Positions 8,726 through 17,517 are shown, counted from the stretch's first letter. The stretch: DNA of 64,000 nt from Pseudomonas solani (GCF_026072635.1 NZ_AP023081.1:2812501-2876500), one strand, 5' to 3'. The notes: generated by a model from the letters alone, not told the origin. Program-made: numbers and translations.

Positions 8726-9436
8726 TCAGAGGCCGGGTTGCTGCTGCCGGCGTTGCCAGCGGGTCAGGGCGGCGGCGAGGGCGGCGGGGCTGCCAAGGCC
8801 CTGTTGGCGGGCGCGGCTGAAGAGGATCAGGGCCATTTCGGCGGTGGCCAGGGCGTCGGCGCTGGCGTGGTGGCGCTGCTGCACCTGCAGGCCGAAATAC
8901 TCGGCCCATTGGTCCAGCCCGCCGTTGCGGATGCCGGCGTCGGGGCACAGCAGCGGGGCCAGTTCGGCGACGTCGAGGAAGGGGTGCTGCAGGCGGTGGC
9001 CGAGGTCACGCCGGAGGGCGCGGGCGAGCATGCGCTGGTCGAAGGGGGCGTGGAAGGCCAGCAGCGGGCTGTCGCCGAGGTATTCCATGAAGGCCAGCAG
9101 GGCTTCGGCGGGCTCCACGCCTTCTGCCGACTCGCTGGGGGCGATGCCGTGGATCAGCACGCTGGGGCTGACACGGCCGGTTTCGCGGTGCAGGGTGGCT
9201 TCGAACTGGTGGCCGAGGTCGATGGCGCCGTTCTCGATGCTCACCGCACCGATGGACAGCACCAGGTCGCGGCTCATGTTCAGGCCGCTGGTTTCCAGGT
9301 CGAGCACCACGAAGCGCTGTTCGTGCAGGGGGCCGTCGCCCAGCCCGCTTGGCACTGCCAACTGTTCCCGGCGGCGCTGCTGGTTGTCGGTGAGTTCCGG
9401 GCGGTGGCGCCGGGTGAGCCAGGCGAGGGCGTTCAT
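8726..9436 (-). CDS. 3'-5' exonuclease, DnaQ-like (DEDD)
   Basis: A 236-aa protein with an RNase T/DnaQ exonuclease fold from about residue 42. ExoI is the acidic pair in VVLDLETSG, ExoII lies in LAFHAPFDQRML (Asp), and ExoIII is HHASADALATAEM (H-x4-D type). The N-terminal 40 residues are basic and non-conserved. ATG 9436 overlaps the TGA of the upstream cNMP/CBS/DUF294 gene (ATGA). The same pairing is common in pseudomonads. A PolC-type epsilon-like exonuclease role is inferred; the physiological substrate is unknown. Confidence 0.88.
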   Translation of the reverse strand: MNALAWLTRRHRPELTDNQQRRREQLAVPSGLGDGPLHEQRFVVLDLETSGLNMSRDLVLSIGAVSIENGAIDLGHQFEATLHRETGRVSPSVLIHGIAPSESAEGVEPAEALLAFMEYLGDSPLLAFHAPFDQRMLARALRRDLGHRLQHPFLDVAELAPLLCPDAGIRNGGLDQWAEYFGLQVQQRHHASADALATAEMALILFSRARQQGLGSPAALAAALTRWQRRQQQPGL

Positions 9437-11367
9437 AGCTGATAGCGCAGCGCGAGGCTGGCCTGCAGGCGCTGGGCCTGGCGGAAGGACTCACGGAGGA
9501 TGCGCCGGTCCAGGTGGTTGAGGCTGTCCGGGTCGAGGCGGTTGGAGAAGGGCAGCCCCTGGCGGGCCTGTTGCTGGTGCTGCTGCATGCGGGTCTGCTG
9601 GATGAAGTGGTAGGCCTCCTCGAAGGCGGCGCCGTCCTGGGCGTCGATCACTTCGTGGGCGACCAGTTGGCGCAGGCGTTCGAGGGTGTTGCAGCTGTCG
9701 ATGCCGTGGGCCAGGGCCAGCAGGCGCGCGCCGTCGACGAAGGGGGTGAGGCCCTGGACCTTGAGGTCGAGGGTGTCTTTCTCGGCGCCCTTGCGGGCCA
9801 CCACGAAATCGCGGAAGCGGCCCACGGGCGGGCGCTGGCGCAGGGCGTTGTCGGCCATCAGGCGCTGGAACAGACGGTTGTCGGCGACCTGGGCGAGCAC
9901 CTCGCGGCGCAGTTGCTCGCAGCTCTCGCGGTCACCCCAGACGGTGCGCAGGTCGAAGTAGATGCTCGAGCCCAGCAGGCTTTCCGGCGTGGCTTCGCGG
10001 ATGAAACCGGCGAAGCGGCGGCTCCATTCCTGGCGCGACAGGCACAGCTCGGGGTTGCTGGCCATGATGCGCCCCCGGCACAGCTCGAAGCCGCATGTGG
10101 CCAGGTCCTGGTTGATGCGTTCGGCCAGGGGCAGCAGGCGCCCACGGATGGCGGCGGCTTCGGCGGCGTCGCGGGCCTCGAAGAGGATGCCGTTGTCCTG
10201 GTCGGTGTGCAGGGTCTGCTCGCGGCGGCCTTCGCTGCCGAAGCACAGCCAGGTGAAGGGCAGGCCGGGGTCGCCCAGGGCTTCGATGGCCAGCTCGATG
10301 ACCCGGCACACGGTGTGGTCGTTGAGCAGGGTGATGATGTGGGTGATCTGGGTGGAGCTGGCGCCGTGGGCGAGCATGCTGTCCACCAGGCGCTGGATGT
10401 CGTTGCGCAGGGCGGCGAGGGTTTCCACCCGGCCGGCGTGGCGGATGGTGCGCGCCAGGTGCACCAGGTCGACGCGTTGCAGGGAAAACAGGTCGCGCTC
10501 GGAGACCACGCCGCGCAGGCGGCCGTCGTCCACCACGCAGACGTGGGCGATGTGGCGCTCGGTCATGGCGATGGCGGCGTCGAAGGCGCTGGCGTCCGGG
10601 GGCAGGTGGAAAGGCTCCTGGGTCATCAGCTCGGCGATGCTCTGGCCGAGGTCGGCGCAGGCGTCGGCGATCACCCGGCGCAGGTCGCGCAGGGTGAAGA
10701 TGCCCTGGGGCCGCTGCTGCTCGTCGACGATGACGATGCTGCCCACCTGGTTCTCGTGCATCAGCCGCACCGCGTCGCGCAGGGGCATCTGCGGCGGGCA
10801 GGCGATGGGCTGGCGCACGGCGAGGTCGATCAGGCGGGTGTCGAGGGAGTACTGGGCGCCGAGGGTTTCCACCGCGCGCAGCTGCACCTGCTGGTTGACC
10901 TGGTCGAGCAGGCTGCTGACGCCGCGCAGGGCGAAGTCGCGGAAGGGGCCGGAGAGGGCGAACAGGCGCACGAACGCCGGCTTGGCCAGGAGCAGGCAGA
11001 AGGTGTCTTCACCGGCCAGGTGCTCGGTGCGGGTAGCGCGTTCGCCGAGCAGGGCGGCGAGGGGGAAGCACTCGCCGCCGGCGATCTCGAAGGTGGTTTC
11101 GGTGCCGCGCTTGGCCGAATGCGGGCGCTCGCCGACGACTCGGCCCTGCTTGACGATATAGAAGTGCTCCACCGGCCCGTCGCTGGGCTTGATGATGGAT
11201 TCCCCACGCCCGTAGAAACGCAGCAGGCAGTTCTCCACCAGGTAGGCCAGGTGGGCGCTTTCCATCTGGTTGAAGGGGGGGAATTTCTGCAGGAATTCCA
11301 TGGTGCCATGGACGTTCTGCATCACCGCCAGCTTGCCCGCCTGGGCGAAGGCGTCCGTCGTGCTCAT
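9433..11367 (-). CDS. Cyclic-nucleotide-binding / CBS / DUF294 nucleotidyltransferase-like protein
   Basis: A 644-aa cytoplasmic protein. A cNMP-binding domain covers about residues 20-145 (GRGESIIKPSDGPVEHFYIV). Two CBS domains span about 165-290 (MPLRDAVRLMHENQVGSIVIV; FDAAIAMTERHIAHVCVVDD). A DUF294 GlnD-like nucleotidyltransferase core follows (WLCFGSEGRREQTLHTDQDN, with the G-S...DxD pattern) and then DUF294_C. Start ATG 11367 (MSTTDAFAQAGK) gives the usual family length; upstream in-frame sequence is low-complexity. It is co-transcribed with the exonuclease and divergent from the response regulator. It probably senses a nucleotide and modifies a partner protein; the partner is unknown. 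Confidence 0.88.
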   Translation of the reverse strand: MSTTDAFAQAGKLAVMQNVHGTMEFLQKFPPFNQMESAHLAYLVENCLLRFYGRGESIIKPSDGPVEHFYIVKQGRVVGERPHSAKRGTETTFEIAGGECFPLAALLGERATRTEHLAGEDTFCLLLAKPAFVRLFALSGPFRDFALRGVSSLLDQVNQQVQLRAVETLGAQYSLDTRLIDLAVRQPIACPPQMPLRDAVRLMHENQVGSIVIVDEQQRPQGIFTLRDLRRVIADACADLGQSIAELMTQEPFHLPPDASAFDAAIAMTERHIAHVCVVDDGRLRGVVSERDLFSLQRVDLVHLARTIRHAGRVETLAALRNDIQRLVDSMLAHGASSTQITHIITLLNDHTVCRVIELAIEALGDPGLPFTWLCFGSEGRREQTLHTDQDNGILFEARDAAEAAAIRGRLLPLAERINQDLATCGFELCRGRIMASNPELCLSRQEWSRRFAGFIREATPESLLGSSIYFDLRTVWGDRESCEQLRREVLAQVADNRLFQRLMADNALRQRPPVGRFRDFVVARKGAEKDTLDLKVQGLTPFVDGARLLALAHGIDSCNTLERLRQLVAHEVIDAQDGAAFEEAYHFIQQTRMQQHQQQARQGLPFSNRLDPDSLNHLDRRILRESFRQAQRLQASLALRYQL

Positions 11368-11662
11368 GCTGTGGGTTCCACGGCTCTCTTGTTGTGGGGT
11401 GCATGGTCGGTGGCTGCAGCGGTGCTGCACATTGGACGTAAGTATAGAGAGGCCGCCGGCGCCTACCGGTCGCTCGGTCGCCAAGGCCGGGGCTGTCTGG
11501 ACCGGGGTTTTGCGTGCGTGCCGTCGCGTTGGTCGTTTTTCGTACCGTTCGGCGGGGGTGCAGGAACTCTTATGTTCATCCGCTATCACACAGGCGTAAT
11601 CCCGCGCATTCCGGTTTTGTGTGGAGCAGCGCGCCTGCAACGGCCGCTACGAGGTGAAGTCC

Positions 11663-12169
11663 ATGAGCTACGGTGACTTGCTGAGCCAGGAGGAGATGAA
11701 GGCCCTCGATGAGCTCGTGCGCGTGCCCAACGCCCAGCCCAGCGTCCTGCTGGTGGACGGCGACGAGGCGGCGCGTGACGCCCTGGCCGAGCGGTTGCTG
11801 GCCCAGGGCATCGTCTGCACCACCGCCGGCAGCGCCGAGCAGGCACTGGCGCTGCTGCTGGCGCGGCCCTCCATCGACCTGCTGGTGACCGAGCTGCACC
11901 TGCCCTGCGGCGGCGGCCTGGAGCTGGTCCGCGAGGTTCGCCAATCGGCACGTGCCGACCTGCCGGTGATCATCACCAGCGGTGACGCCGATGTGCAGGA
12001 CGCTATCGAGGCCATGCGCCTGAAGGTGCTCGATTTCCTGCTCAAGCCCGTGGATATCAGCCGCCTGGTTACGCTGGTGCGCAACGAGCTGGGGGCTCCG
12101 CCGGCGAAGAGCCCGCCGGTGAGGGCGAGGCAAGGCAAGGCCGAAATCCTTGCGCTGAAAAGCGCCTGA
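11663..12169 (+). CDS. Response regulator receiver protein with Glu at the phospho-acceptor site
   Basis: A 168-aa protein starting at ATG 11663 (MSYGDLLSQEEMKAL) after GAGG. Residues about 27-145 form a CheY-like receiver: acidic pocket in LLVDGDEAARDAL, Thr/Ser switch in VIITSGDADV, Lys in DFLLKPVD. The position normally held by the phosphorylated Asp (DLLVTDLxxP) reads DLLVTELHLP, codon GAG near 11890. No output domain follows, only a short basic tail. It is probably a stand-alone or constitutively 'on' receiver. It is divergent from the DUF294 gene. Confidence 0.85.
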   Translation: MSYGDLLSQEEMKALDELVRVPNAQPSVLLVDGDEAARDALAERLLAQGIVCTTAGSAEQALALLLARPSIDLLVTELHLPCGGGLELVREVRQSARADLPVIITSGDADVQDAIEAMRLKVLDFLLKPVDISRLVTLVRNELGAPPAKSPPVRARQGKAEILALKSA

Positions 12170-12171
12170 AG

Positions 12172-12192
12172 CCGCCGCGAGGCGGCTTTTCA
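12172..12192 (+). terminator. Rho-independent terminator of the receiver gene
   Basis: GCCGCC-GCGA-GGCGGC stem-loop followed by TTTT, directly after the stop. Confidence 0.75.
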
Positions 12193-12293
12193 TTTCCTCC
12201 CTCCGTTCATCAAGGTGCTGGTTGGCCTGGTATTCGCCGGCCTGATGCAGGCCTGCGCCTGCTTGTGGGTGATCGCTTTCTGAGCAAAATAGT

Positions 12294-12305
12294 TAGACCG
12301 GTCTA
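12294..12305. promoter_or_regulatory. TetR-type palindromic operator
   Basis: A perfect 12-bp palindrome, TAGACCGGTCTA, with an A/T-rich candidate -10 (TATATAA) overlapping its right edge and AGGAGG farther down before the first thioesterase. TetR-family regulators often bind such short palindromes. The TetR gene at 13246 in the same transcription unit is the obvious ligand. Confidence 0.65.
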
Positions 12306-12343
12306 TATAAAAAGGCCGGCCATTTTCTTCAGGAGGACGTGTC

Positions 12344-12775
12344 ATGAGTGAGAATCCGCGTTTGCTGGAAAGACTCGAGGCGGTGATCCGCGCCACCCCC
12401 TTCGCTGCGCTGATGGGCGCGCGCGTCAATGCGCTGGGCGATGGCGTCGTCGAGTTGGAAGTCGACGTGAAGCCGGAGGTGATGCACCAGCACCATGGCT
12501 TCGTGCATGGCGCAGTGGTCGGCTTCATGGCCGACAGCGCCTGCGCCTGGGCGGCGGCCTCGGTGGCGGGGGACGTGGTGACCTCGGAGTACAAACTCAA
12601 CCTGCTGGCGCCGGCGGTGGGTGAGCGGTTGCTGGCCCGGGGGCGGGTGCTGAAGGCATCGAGCCGGTCCCTGGCCACCTTCGCCGAGGTCTTCGCGATC
12701 AGGAATGGCGAAGAGAAACTGGTGGCGGTGGCCCTGGCCAGCGTGGCCAAGGTCGGTGGCGAGGGTGGGCGCTGA
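12344..12775 (+). CDS. PaaI-type hotdog-fold thioesterase (first of pair)
   Basis: A 143-aa protein with a single hotdog domain: PFAALMGARVNALGDGVVELEV, the HHGFVHGAVVGFMADSACAWAA active-site helix, then EYKLNLLAPAVGERLLARG. These are hallmarks of PaaI/YigI-like acyl-CoA thioesterases. AGGAGG with good spacing precedes ATG 12344. The stop overlaps the start of the second thioesterase by one base (TGATG). It sits behind the TetR-type palindrome, so induction by an acyl or lipophilic ligand is likely. The substrate is unknown. Confidence 0.85.
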   Translation: MSENPRLLERLEAVIRATPFAALMGARVNALGDGVVELEVDVKPEVMHQHHGFVHGAVVGFMADSACAWAAASVAGDVVTSEYKLNLLAPAVGERLLARGRVLKASSRSLATFAEVFAIRNGEEKLVAVALASVAKVGGEGGR

Positions 12776-13182
12776 TGGATATCGGAACGCCTCCCGGCTT
12801 CGAGCCGCTGTTCCGCAGCAGCCCCTTCCTCGATCTGCTGGGCCCGCTGTATTCCCGGCGCGACGAGGAGGGCGGCCTGGTCATCGCGGCGCGCATCCAG
12901 CAGAAGCACTGCAACCTGCGGGGCACCGCCCATGGTGGTTTGCTCTGCACCCTGGCGGATGTCGCGCTGGGCTACTCCACGGCCTTCTCACAGGAGCCGC
13001 CCCTGGCGATGGCCACGGTGAACCTGAGCCTGGACTTCTGCGGGGCGGCACGCCTGGGCGACCTGGTGGAGGTGCGCACGGCGATCCACAAGATTGGCCA
13101 GCGCCTGGCCTTCGCCAGTGCCGACCTGAGCAGCAGCGGGCACCCCGTGGCCCGCGCCAGCGCTGTGTTTCATATTCCCTGA
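12775..13182 (+). CDS. PaaI-type hotdog-fold thioesterase (second of pair)
   Basis: A 135-aa hotdog protein with NLRGTAHGGLLCTLADVALGY (active-site helix, HGG type) and TVNLSLDFCGAARLGD. It shares the fold but little sequence with the preceding thioesterase, suggesting an obligate heteromeric pair or two substrate ranges. The 1-bp overlap with the first gene couples translation. The TetR regulator follows after a 63-bp gap. Confidence 0.85.
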   Translation: MDIGTPPGFEPLFRSSPFLDLLGPLYSRRDEEGGLVIAARIQQKHCNLRGTAHGGLLCTLADVALGYSTAFSQEPPLAMATVNLSLDFCGAARLGDLVEVRTAIHKIGQRLAFASADLSSSGHPVARASAVFHIP

Positions 13183-13245
13183 AGCTCGGGCATGCTTTGC
13201 GCGCGCCGGGGGACCGGCGCGCGTCACTGCCCTGGAGAGGTTCCC

Positions 13246-13815
13246 TTGCCGAAGAAATCCAACGCTGCCGATCGCGTCGTGCGCGCCACCGCTTCACTGC
13301 TGGCGAGCAAGGGCTATTTCGGCACCGCCCTGGGCGACATCATCGCGCGCTCGGAAACGCCCAAGGGTTCGCTCTATCACTACTTCCCCGATGGCAAGCC
13401 GGAGATCGTCGGCGCGGCCATCGACTTCGTCGCCAGCGAGGTGCGTGCGCATCTCGAACAGGCCGCAAGCCGGGCGCCCCATGCCCGCAACGCCCTGCTG
13501 GGGTTCACCGCCACACTGCGCGGTTGGCTGGAGGCGTCGGGCTACGCCGAGTCCTGCCCGATCTTCGCCACCACCTTGAGCATCGACGATGAGCTGAACG
13601 GCGTTCACCAGCGTTGCGGCGCCGCGCTGGATGGCTGGCACGGCGTGTTCGAGCAGGCGCTGGGCGCGGACGGTGTGCCGGCGGCTGTCGCCGAGAGCCG
13701 TGCCTGGTTGCTGATCGCCGCCCTGGAAGGCGCGCTGGGTGTGGCCCGGGTGCAGCGTTCGCTGCGGCCGCTGCAATTGATCGAGGCGGAGCTGCTGCCC
13801 TTGTTGCCGGGATGA
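13246..13815 (+). CDS. TetR/AcrR-family transcriptional regulator (LmrA/YxaF-like C-terminus)
   Basis: A 189-aa repressor. The N-terminal HTH is seen in RATASLLASKGYFGTAL...SETPKGSLYHYF. The C-terminal domain, with SGYAESCPIFATTLS, resembles the LmrA/YxaF group. The start is taken as TTG 13246 because GGAGAGG lies 5 nt upstream and KKSNAADRVVRAT follows; the earlier ATG 13192 has no Shine-Dalgarno sequence. It probably represses its own operon by binding the palindrome at 12294-12305. The ligand is unknown. Confidence 0.88.
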   Translation: MPKKSNAADRVVRATASLLASKGYFGTALGDIIARSETPKGSLYHYFPDGKPEIVGAAIDFVASEVRAHLEQAASRAPHARNALLGFTATLRGWLEASGYAESCPIFATTLSIDDELNGVHQRCGAALDGWHGVFEQALGADGVPAAVAESRAWLLIAALEGALGVARVQRSLRPLQLIEAELLPLLPG

Positions 13816-13834
13816 AGGGCTTTTCACAGGCATG

Positions 13835-13862
13835 AAAAAACCGCCCCGAGGGGCGGTTTTTT
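13835..13862. terminator. Bidirectional Rho-independent terminator
   Basis: AAAAAACCGCCCC-GAG-GGGGCGGTTTTTT serves both the TetR operon (+) and glcB (-), which converge here. Confidence 0.85.
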
Positions 13863-13874
13863 GTGGAGCCCGGC

Positions 13875-16052
13875 TTACAGGCCGTTCTTCGCCTTGAACT
13901 CGCGGCGACGACGGTGCAGGACCGGCTCGGTGTAGCCGTTGGGCTGCTTGGTGCCTTCGACCACCAGTTCGACCGCGGCCTGGAAGGCTACGTTGTCGTC
14001 GAAGTTGGGGGCCAGCGGGCGGTACAGCGGGTCGTTGGCGTTCTGACGGTCAACCACCGGGGCCATACGCTTGAGGCTGGCGAGGATCTGCTCCTCGGTG
14101 ACCACGTTGTGGCGCAGCCAGTTGGCCAGCAGCTGGCTGGAGATACGCAGGGTGGCGCGGTCTTCCATCAGGCCGACATCGTTGATGTCCGGCACCTTGG
14201 AGCAGCCGACGCCCTGGTCGATCCAGCGCACTACATAGCCGAGGATGCCCTGGGCGTTGTTGTCCAGTTCGTTCTGGATCTCGTCAGCGGTCCAGTTGGT
14301 GTTGGGCGCCAGCGGGATGGTAAGGATGTCGTCCACCGAGGCGGGCGTGCGCTTGGCCAGTTCGGCCTGACGGGCGAACACGTCGACCTTGTGGTAGTGC
14401 AGGGCGTGCAGGGTGGCGGCGGTCGGCGACGGCACCCAGGCGGTGTTGGCGCCGGCCAGCGGGTGGCCGATCTTCTGCTCGAGCATGCCGGCCATCAGGT
14501 CGGGCATGGCCCACATGCCCTTGCCGATCTGGGCGCGGCCTTGCAGGCCGGTGGCCAGGCCGATGTCGACGTTGTTGTTTTCGTAGGCGCCGATCCACTT
14601 CTCGCTCTTCATGGCGGCCTTGCGCACAACGGCGCCAGCTTCCATGGAGGTGTGGATTTCGTCACCGGTGCGGTCGAGGAAGCCGGTGTTGATGAAGACC
14701 ACGCGCTCGCTGGCGGCCTTGATGCACGCCTTGAGGTTGATGGTGGTACGGCGCTCTTCGTCCATGATGCCGACCTTCAGGGTGTTGCGCGGCATGCCGA
14801 GCACATCCTCGACGCGGCTGAAGATTTCAGCGGCGAAGGCGACTTCTTCCGGACCGTGCATCTTCGGCTTGACGATGTAGACCGAGCCGGTGCGGGTGTT
14901 CTTGCGGCTGGTGTTGCCGTTGAGGTTGTGCAGGGCGATCAGGCTGGTGAACAGCGCGTCCTGGATGCCTTCCGGGATCTCGTTGCCGGCGGCGTCGAGA
15001 ATGGCCGGGTTGGTCATCAGGTGACCGACGTTGCGCACGAACAGCAGGCTGCGGCCGTGCAGGGTCAGCTCGGAACCGTCGGCCTTGGTGTAGACGCGGT
15101 CGGGGTTCATGGTGCGGGTGAAGGTCGCGCCGCCCTTGGACATGCTCTCGGCCAGGTCGCCTTTCATCAGGCCCAGCCAGTTGCGGTAGACCACGGTCTT
15201 GTCGTCGGCGTCGACGGCGGCAACGGAGTCTTCGCAATCCATGATGGTGGTCAGGGCGGCTTCCATCAGCACGTCCTTGACGCCAGCGGCATCGGTCTTG
15301 CCGATGGGGCTATTGGCGTCGATCTGGATTTCGAAGTGCAGGCCGTTGTGCTTCAGCAGCAGGGCTTGCGGGGCTGCGGCATCACCCTGGAAGGCGATGA
15401 ACTGGGCAGCGTCCTTGAGGCCGGTCGCGGTGCCGTCCTTCAGGGTCACGGCGAAGGCGCCGTCCTTGATGGCGTAGGCGGTGGCGTCGACGTGGGAGCC
15501 GTCGTGCAGCGGGGCGGCTTCGTCGAGGAAGGCGCGGGCGAAGGCGATGACCTTGTCACCACGGACCTTGTTGTAGCCCTTGCCCTTCTCGGCGCCGTTC
15601 TCTTCGCTGATCACGTCGGTGCCGTAGAGCGCGTCGTACAGCGAACCCCAGCGGGCGTTGGCGGCGTTCAGCGCGAAGCGGGCGTTCATCACCGGTACGA
15701 CCAGCTGCGGGCCGGCCATGCGGGCGATTTCTTCGTCGACGTTGGTGGTGGTGGCATGGAAGTCGGCCGGCTCGGGGAGCAGGTAGCCGATTTCCTGAAG
15801 GAAGGTCTTGTAGGCCACGGCATCGTGGGCCTGGCCGGCGCGCGCCTGGTGCCAGGCATCGATCTGCGCCTGGAGTTCGTCGCGCTTGGCGAGCAGGGCT
15901 TTGTTCTTGGGCGCCAGGTCATTGATGACCGCTTCGGCTCCGGCCCAGAACTTATCGGCGCTGAGGCCGGTTCCGGGGATGGCTTCGTTATTCACGAAGT
16001 CGAACAGGACTCTGGCGACCTGCAGGCCACCGACTTGAACGCGCTCAGTCAT
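13875..16052 (-). CDS. glcB: Malate synthase G
   Basis: A 725-aa enzyme, the usual length for isoform G, that condenses glyoxylate and acetyl-CoA to malate in the glyoxylate bypass. Family signatures are present: GIMDEERRTTINLKACI, GDEIHTSMEAGA, WVPSPTAATLHALHYH, and near the C-terminus VGCSKVPDI and MEDRATLRISSQ, which hold the Cys and catalytic Asp regions. Start ATG 16052 (MTERVQVGGLQ) matches family N-termini. It is monocistronic, ends at a shared terminator and is divergent from the acetyltransferase gene. Confidence 0.97.
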   Translation of the reverse strand: MTERVQVGGLQVARVLFDFVNNEAIPGTGLSADKFWAGAEAVINDLAPKNKALLAKRDELQAQIDAWHQARAGQAHDAVAYKTFLQEIGYLLPEPADFHATTTNVDEEIARMAGPQLVVPVMNARFALNAANARWGSLYDALYGTDVISEENGAEKGKGYNKVRGDKVIAFARAFLDEAAPLHDGSHVDATAYAIKDGAFAVTLKDGTATGLKDAAQFIAFQGDAAAPQALLLKHNGLHFEIQIDANSPIGKTDAAGVKDVLMEAALTTIMDCEDSVAAVDADDKTVVYRNWLGLMKGDLAESMSKGGATFTRTMNPDRVYTKADGSELTLHGRSLLFVRNVGHLMTNPAILDAAGNEIPEGIQDALFTSLIALHNLNGNTSRKNTRTGSVYIVKPKMHGPEEVAFAAEIFSRVEDVLGMPRNTLKVGIMDEERRTTINLKACIKAASERVVFINTGFLDRTGDEIHTSMEAGAVVRKAAMKSEKWIGAYENNNVDIGLATGLQGRAQIGKGMWAMPDLMAGMLEQKIGHPLAGANTAWVPSPTAATLHALHYHKVDVFARQAELAKRTPASVDDILTIPLAPNTNWTADEIQNELDNNAQGILGYVVRWIDQGVGCSKVPDINDVGLMEDRATLRISSQLLANWLRHNVVTEEQILASLKRMAPVVDRQNANDPLYRPLAPNFDDNVAFQAAVELVVEGTKQPNGYTEPVLHRRRREFKAKNGL

Positions 16053-16367
16053 TGCTTGCCTCACTCTGCTCAATATCCGCTTCGGACCATGCTCCAGTGC
16101 TTGTAGTCCGAGCCGCGGCATACTACATGAACCCGTCGTAAAAATCATGGGCGTGCGTCGCTATGCGACCGGAAAACGCCTTACAGTCACAGCGGGGGCA
16201 GAATGTTCTCAAAAAACTGGGTGATTGTTCCAGATAAATCTTAAAAACGTACACGATTTCTGAAAAACCGTGCCTGCGACCCAGCGCCGCAGGCTGTGAA
16301 GGTAGATTTCGGGACTACATCCAGCTCTTTTCTATACTCCTCCCACTACAAAAAACGGAGTTCCACC
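16053..16367. other. Divergent intergenic region glcB / GNAT gene
   Basis: 315 bp, markedly more A/T-rich than its surroundings around 16200-16300. It must carry the promoters for glcB (leftward) and the acetyltransferase (rightward). I see no convincing operator or ORF. Confidence 0.5.
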
Positions 16368-16814
16368 ATGGCTGTGCATGCCGCAACCGCTGCCGATATC
16401 GATGAGCTCGCCGCACTCTTTTCCGGCTACCTGGATTTCTACGAAGTGCCGCGCCCCCTGGGCGAGGTGCGTGATTTTCTCGGCGACCGCCTGGCGCGCG
16501 GCGATTCGGTGCTGTTCATCGCGCGTAGCCTGGAGGGCAGGGCGCAAGGGTTCGTGCAGCTCTACCCCTTCATGTCGTCCCTGGCCCTGGCGCCGGCCTG
16601 GTTGCTCAGCGACCTGTACGTCGCCCCCGATGCCCGCCGGCAAGGCGTGGGCGAAGCGCTGATGAACGCGGCGCGTGCCCATGGCGAGGCCACCGGTGCC
16701 TGCGGCCTGCAGCTGGAGACGGCGAAGACCAACCTGGCCGGCCAGGCCCTGTACGAGCGCCTGGGCTACGTGCGTGACCAGGTGTACCTGACCTATTGGC
16801 TGAGCCTCGCCTGA
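16368..16814 (+). CDS. GNAT-family N-acetyltransferase
   Basis: A 148-aa GNAT domain starting at ATG 16368 (CGGAG 7 nt upstream). The acetyl-CoA-binding motif A is LYVAPDARRQGVGEALMNAA, and motif B includes LQLETAKTNLAGQALYERLGY. Small stand-alone GNATs acetylate amino groups of amino acids, peptides or antibiotics; the acceptor cannot be told. The double-ACT gene follows 30 bp downstream and may be co-transcribed. Confidence 0.88.
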   Translation: MAVHAATAADIDELAALFSGYLDFYEVPRPLGEVRDFLGDRLARGDSVLFIARSLEGRAQGFVQLYPFMSSLALAPAWLLSDLYVAPDARRQGVGEALMNAARAHGEATGACGLQLETAKTNLAGQALYERLGYVRDQVYLTYWLSLA

Positions 16815-16844
16815 GGCGGCCCCACTTAAGGCAAGGAGTAGAAC

Positions 16845-17366
16845 GTGGACCATCTGGTACTGACGGTAATCGCCCCGGACCAGCCCGGGTTGGTGGAACG
16901 GGTCGCCCAGTGCATCGCCGCCCATGGCGGCAACTGGCTGGAAAGCCGCATGTCACGCATGGCCGGTCAGTTCGCCGGCATCCTGAGGGTGGCGGTGCCG
17001 GCCGAGGGTTATGACGAACTGGTGGAAGGGCTGCAGGGCCTGGCCACCCATGGCATCCGGGTGATGCTGGCGGAAAGCGGCATCGAGCCTTCCTGCACCT
17101 GGAAGCCGATCCTGCTGGACCTGGTGGGGAACGACCGCCCCGGCATCGTCCGCGACATCACCCGGCTGCTGTCCGAGGAGGGGGTGAACCTGGAGCGCCT
17201 GGTGACCGAGGTGAAGCCCGCGCCCATGAGCAGCGAGCCGCTGTTCCATGCCGAAGCGTTGCTGGCGGTGCCGCTGACGCTTTCGCTGGATGTGCTGCAG
17301 AGGCGCCTGGAGACCCTGGCCGACGACCTGATGGTGGAACTCAACCTGCAGCCCCAGGCGTCCTGA
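16845..17366 (+). CDS. GcvR-like protein with two ACT domains
   Basis: A 173-aa protein with two ACT domains (about residues 3-78 and 88-165): LTVIAPDQPGLVERVAQ and LDLVGNDRPGIVRDITRLL. This is the architecture of GcvR, the glycine cleavage system regulator. It begins at GTG 16845 with AAGGAG 7 nt upstream. GcvR acts by protein-protein contact rather than DNA binding. Whether this one regulates glycine cleavage is inferred from architecture only. Confidence 0.8.
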   Translation: MDHLVLTVIAPDQPGLVERVAQCIAAHGGNWLESRMSRMAGQFAGILRVAVPAEGYDELVEGLQGLATHGIRVMLAESGIEPSCTWKPILLDLVGNDRPGIVRDITRLLSEEGVNLERLVTEVKPAPMSSEPLFHAEALLAVPLTLSLDVLQRRLETLADDLMVELNLQPQAS

Positions 17367-17396
17367 GCCGCTATCCCCGGAAAACCTGGGCAAGCC

Positions 17397-17517
17397 TGTG
17401 GATAACCTGGGGAGCGTAACGGCTGCGCCACGCGGGGCGGGCCTTTCCGCTACCTGGGTGAAAAACGAGCTAAATCAGCGGCTTGTGCACAAAGGGCGGG
17501 GATGGAGCTGTGGATAA
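17397..17517. other. Two DnaA-box-like sites
   Basis: TGTGGATAA (reverse complement of TTATCCACA) occurs at 17397-17405 and 17509-17517 in the gap between two convergent genes. The same 9-mer recurs at 40071 and 40300. No A/T-rich unwinding element accompanies them, so they are not an origin. Confidence 0.5.

Noticed and set aside
9514..11676. 720-aa open frame antisense to the cNMP/CBS/DUF294 gene
   Set aside because: Same shadow pattern; the opposite strand has clear domains.
12217..12283. Short hydrophobic peptide (VLVGLVFAGLMQACACLWVIAF) after the receiver gene
   Set aside because: No Shine-Dalgarno before the GTG and it directly follows a terminator; could be chance.
13863..16106. 747-aa open frame antisense to glcB
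   Set aside because: Malate synthase G on the other strand is unmistakable and full length.
17397..17517. Replication origin suggested by two DnaA boxes
   Set aside because: Only two boxes, no A/T-rich unwinding region, no dnaA/dnaN or parAB nearby.
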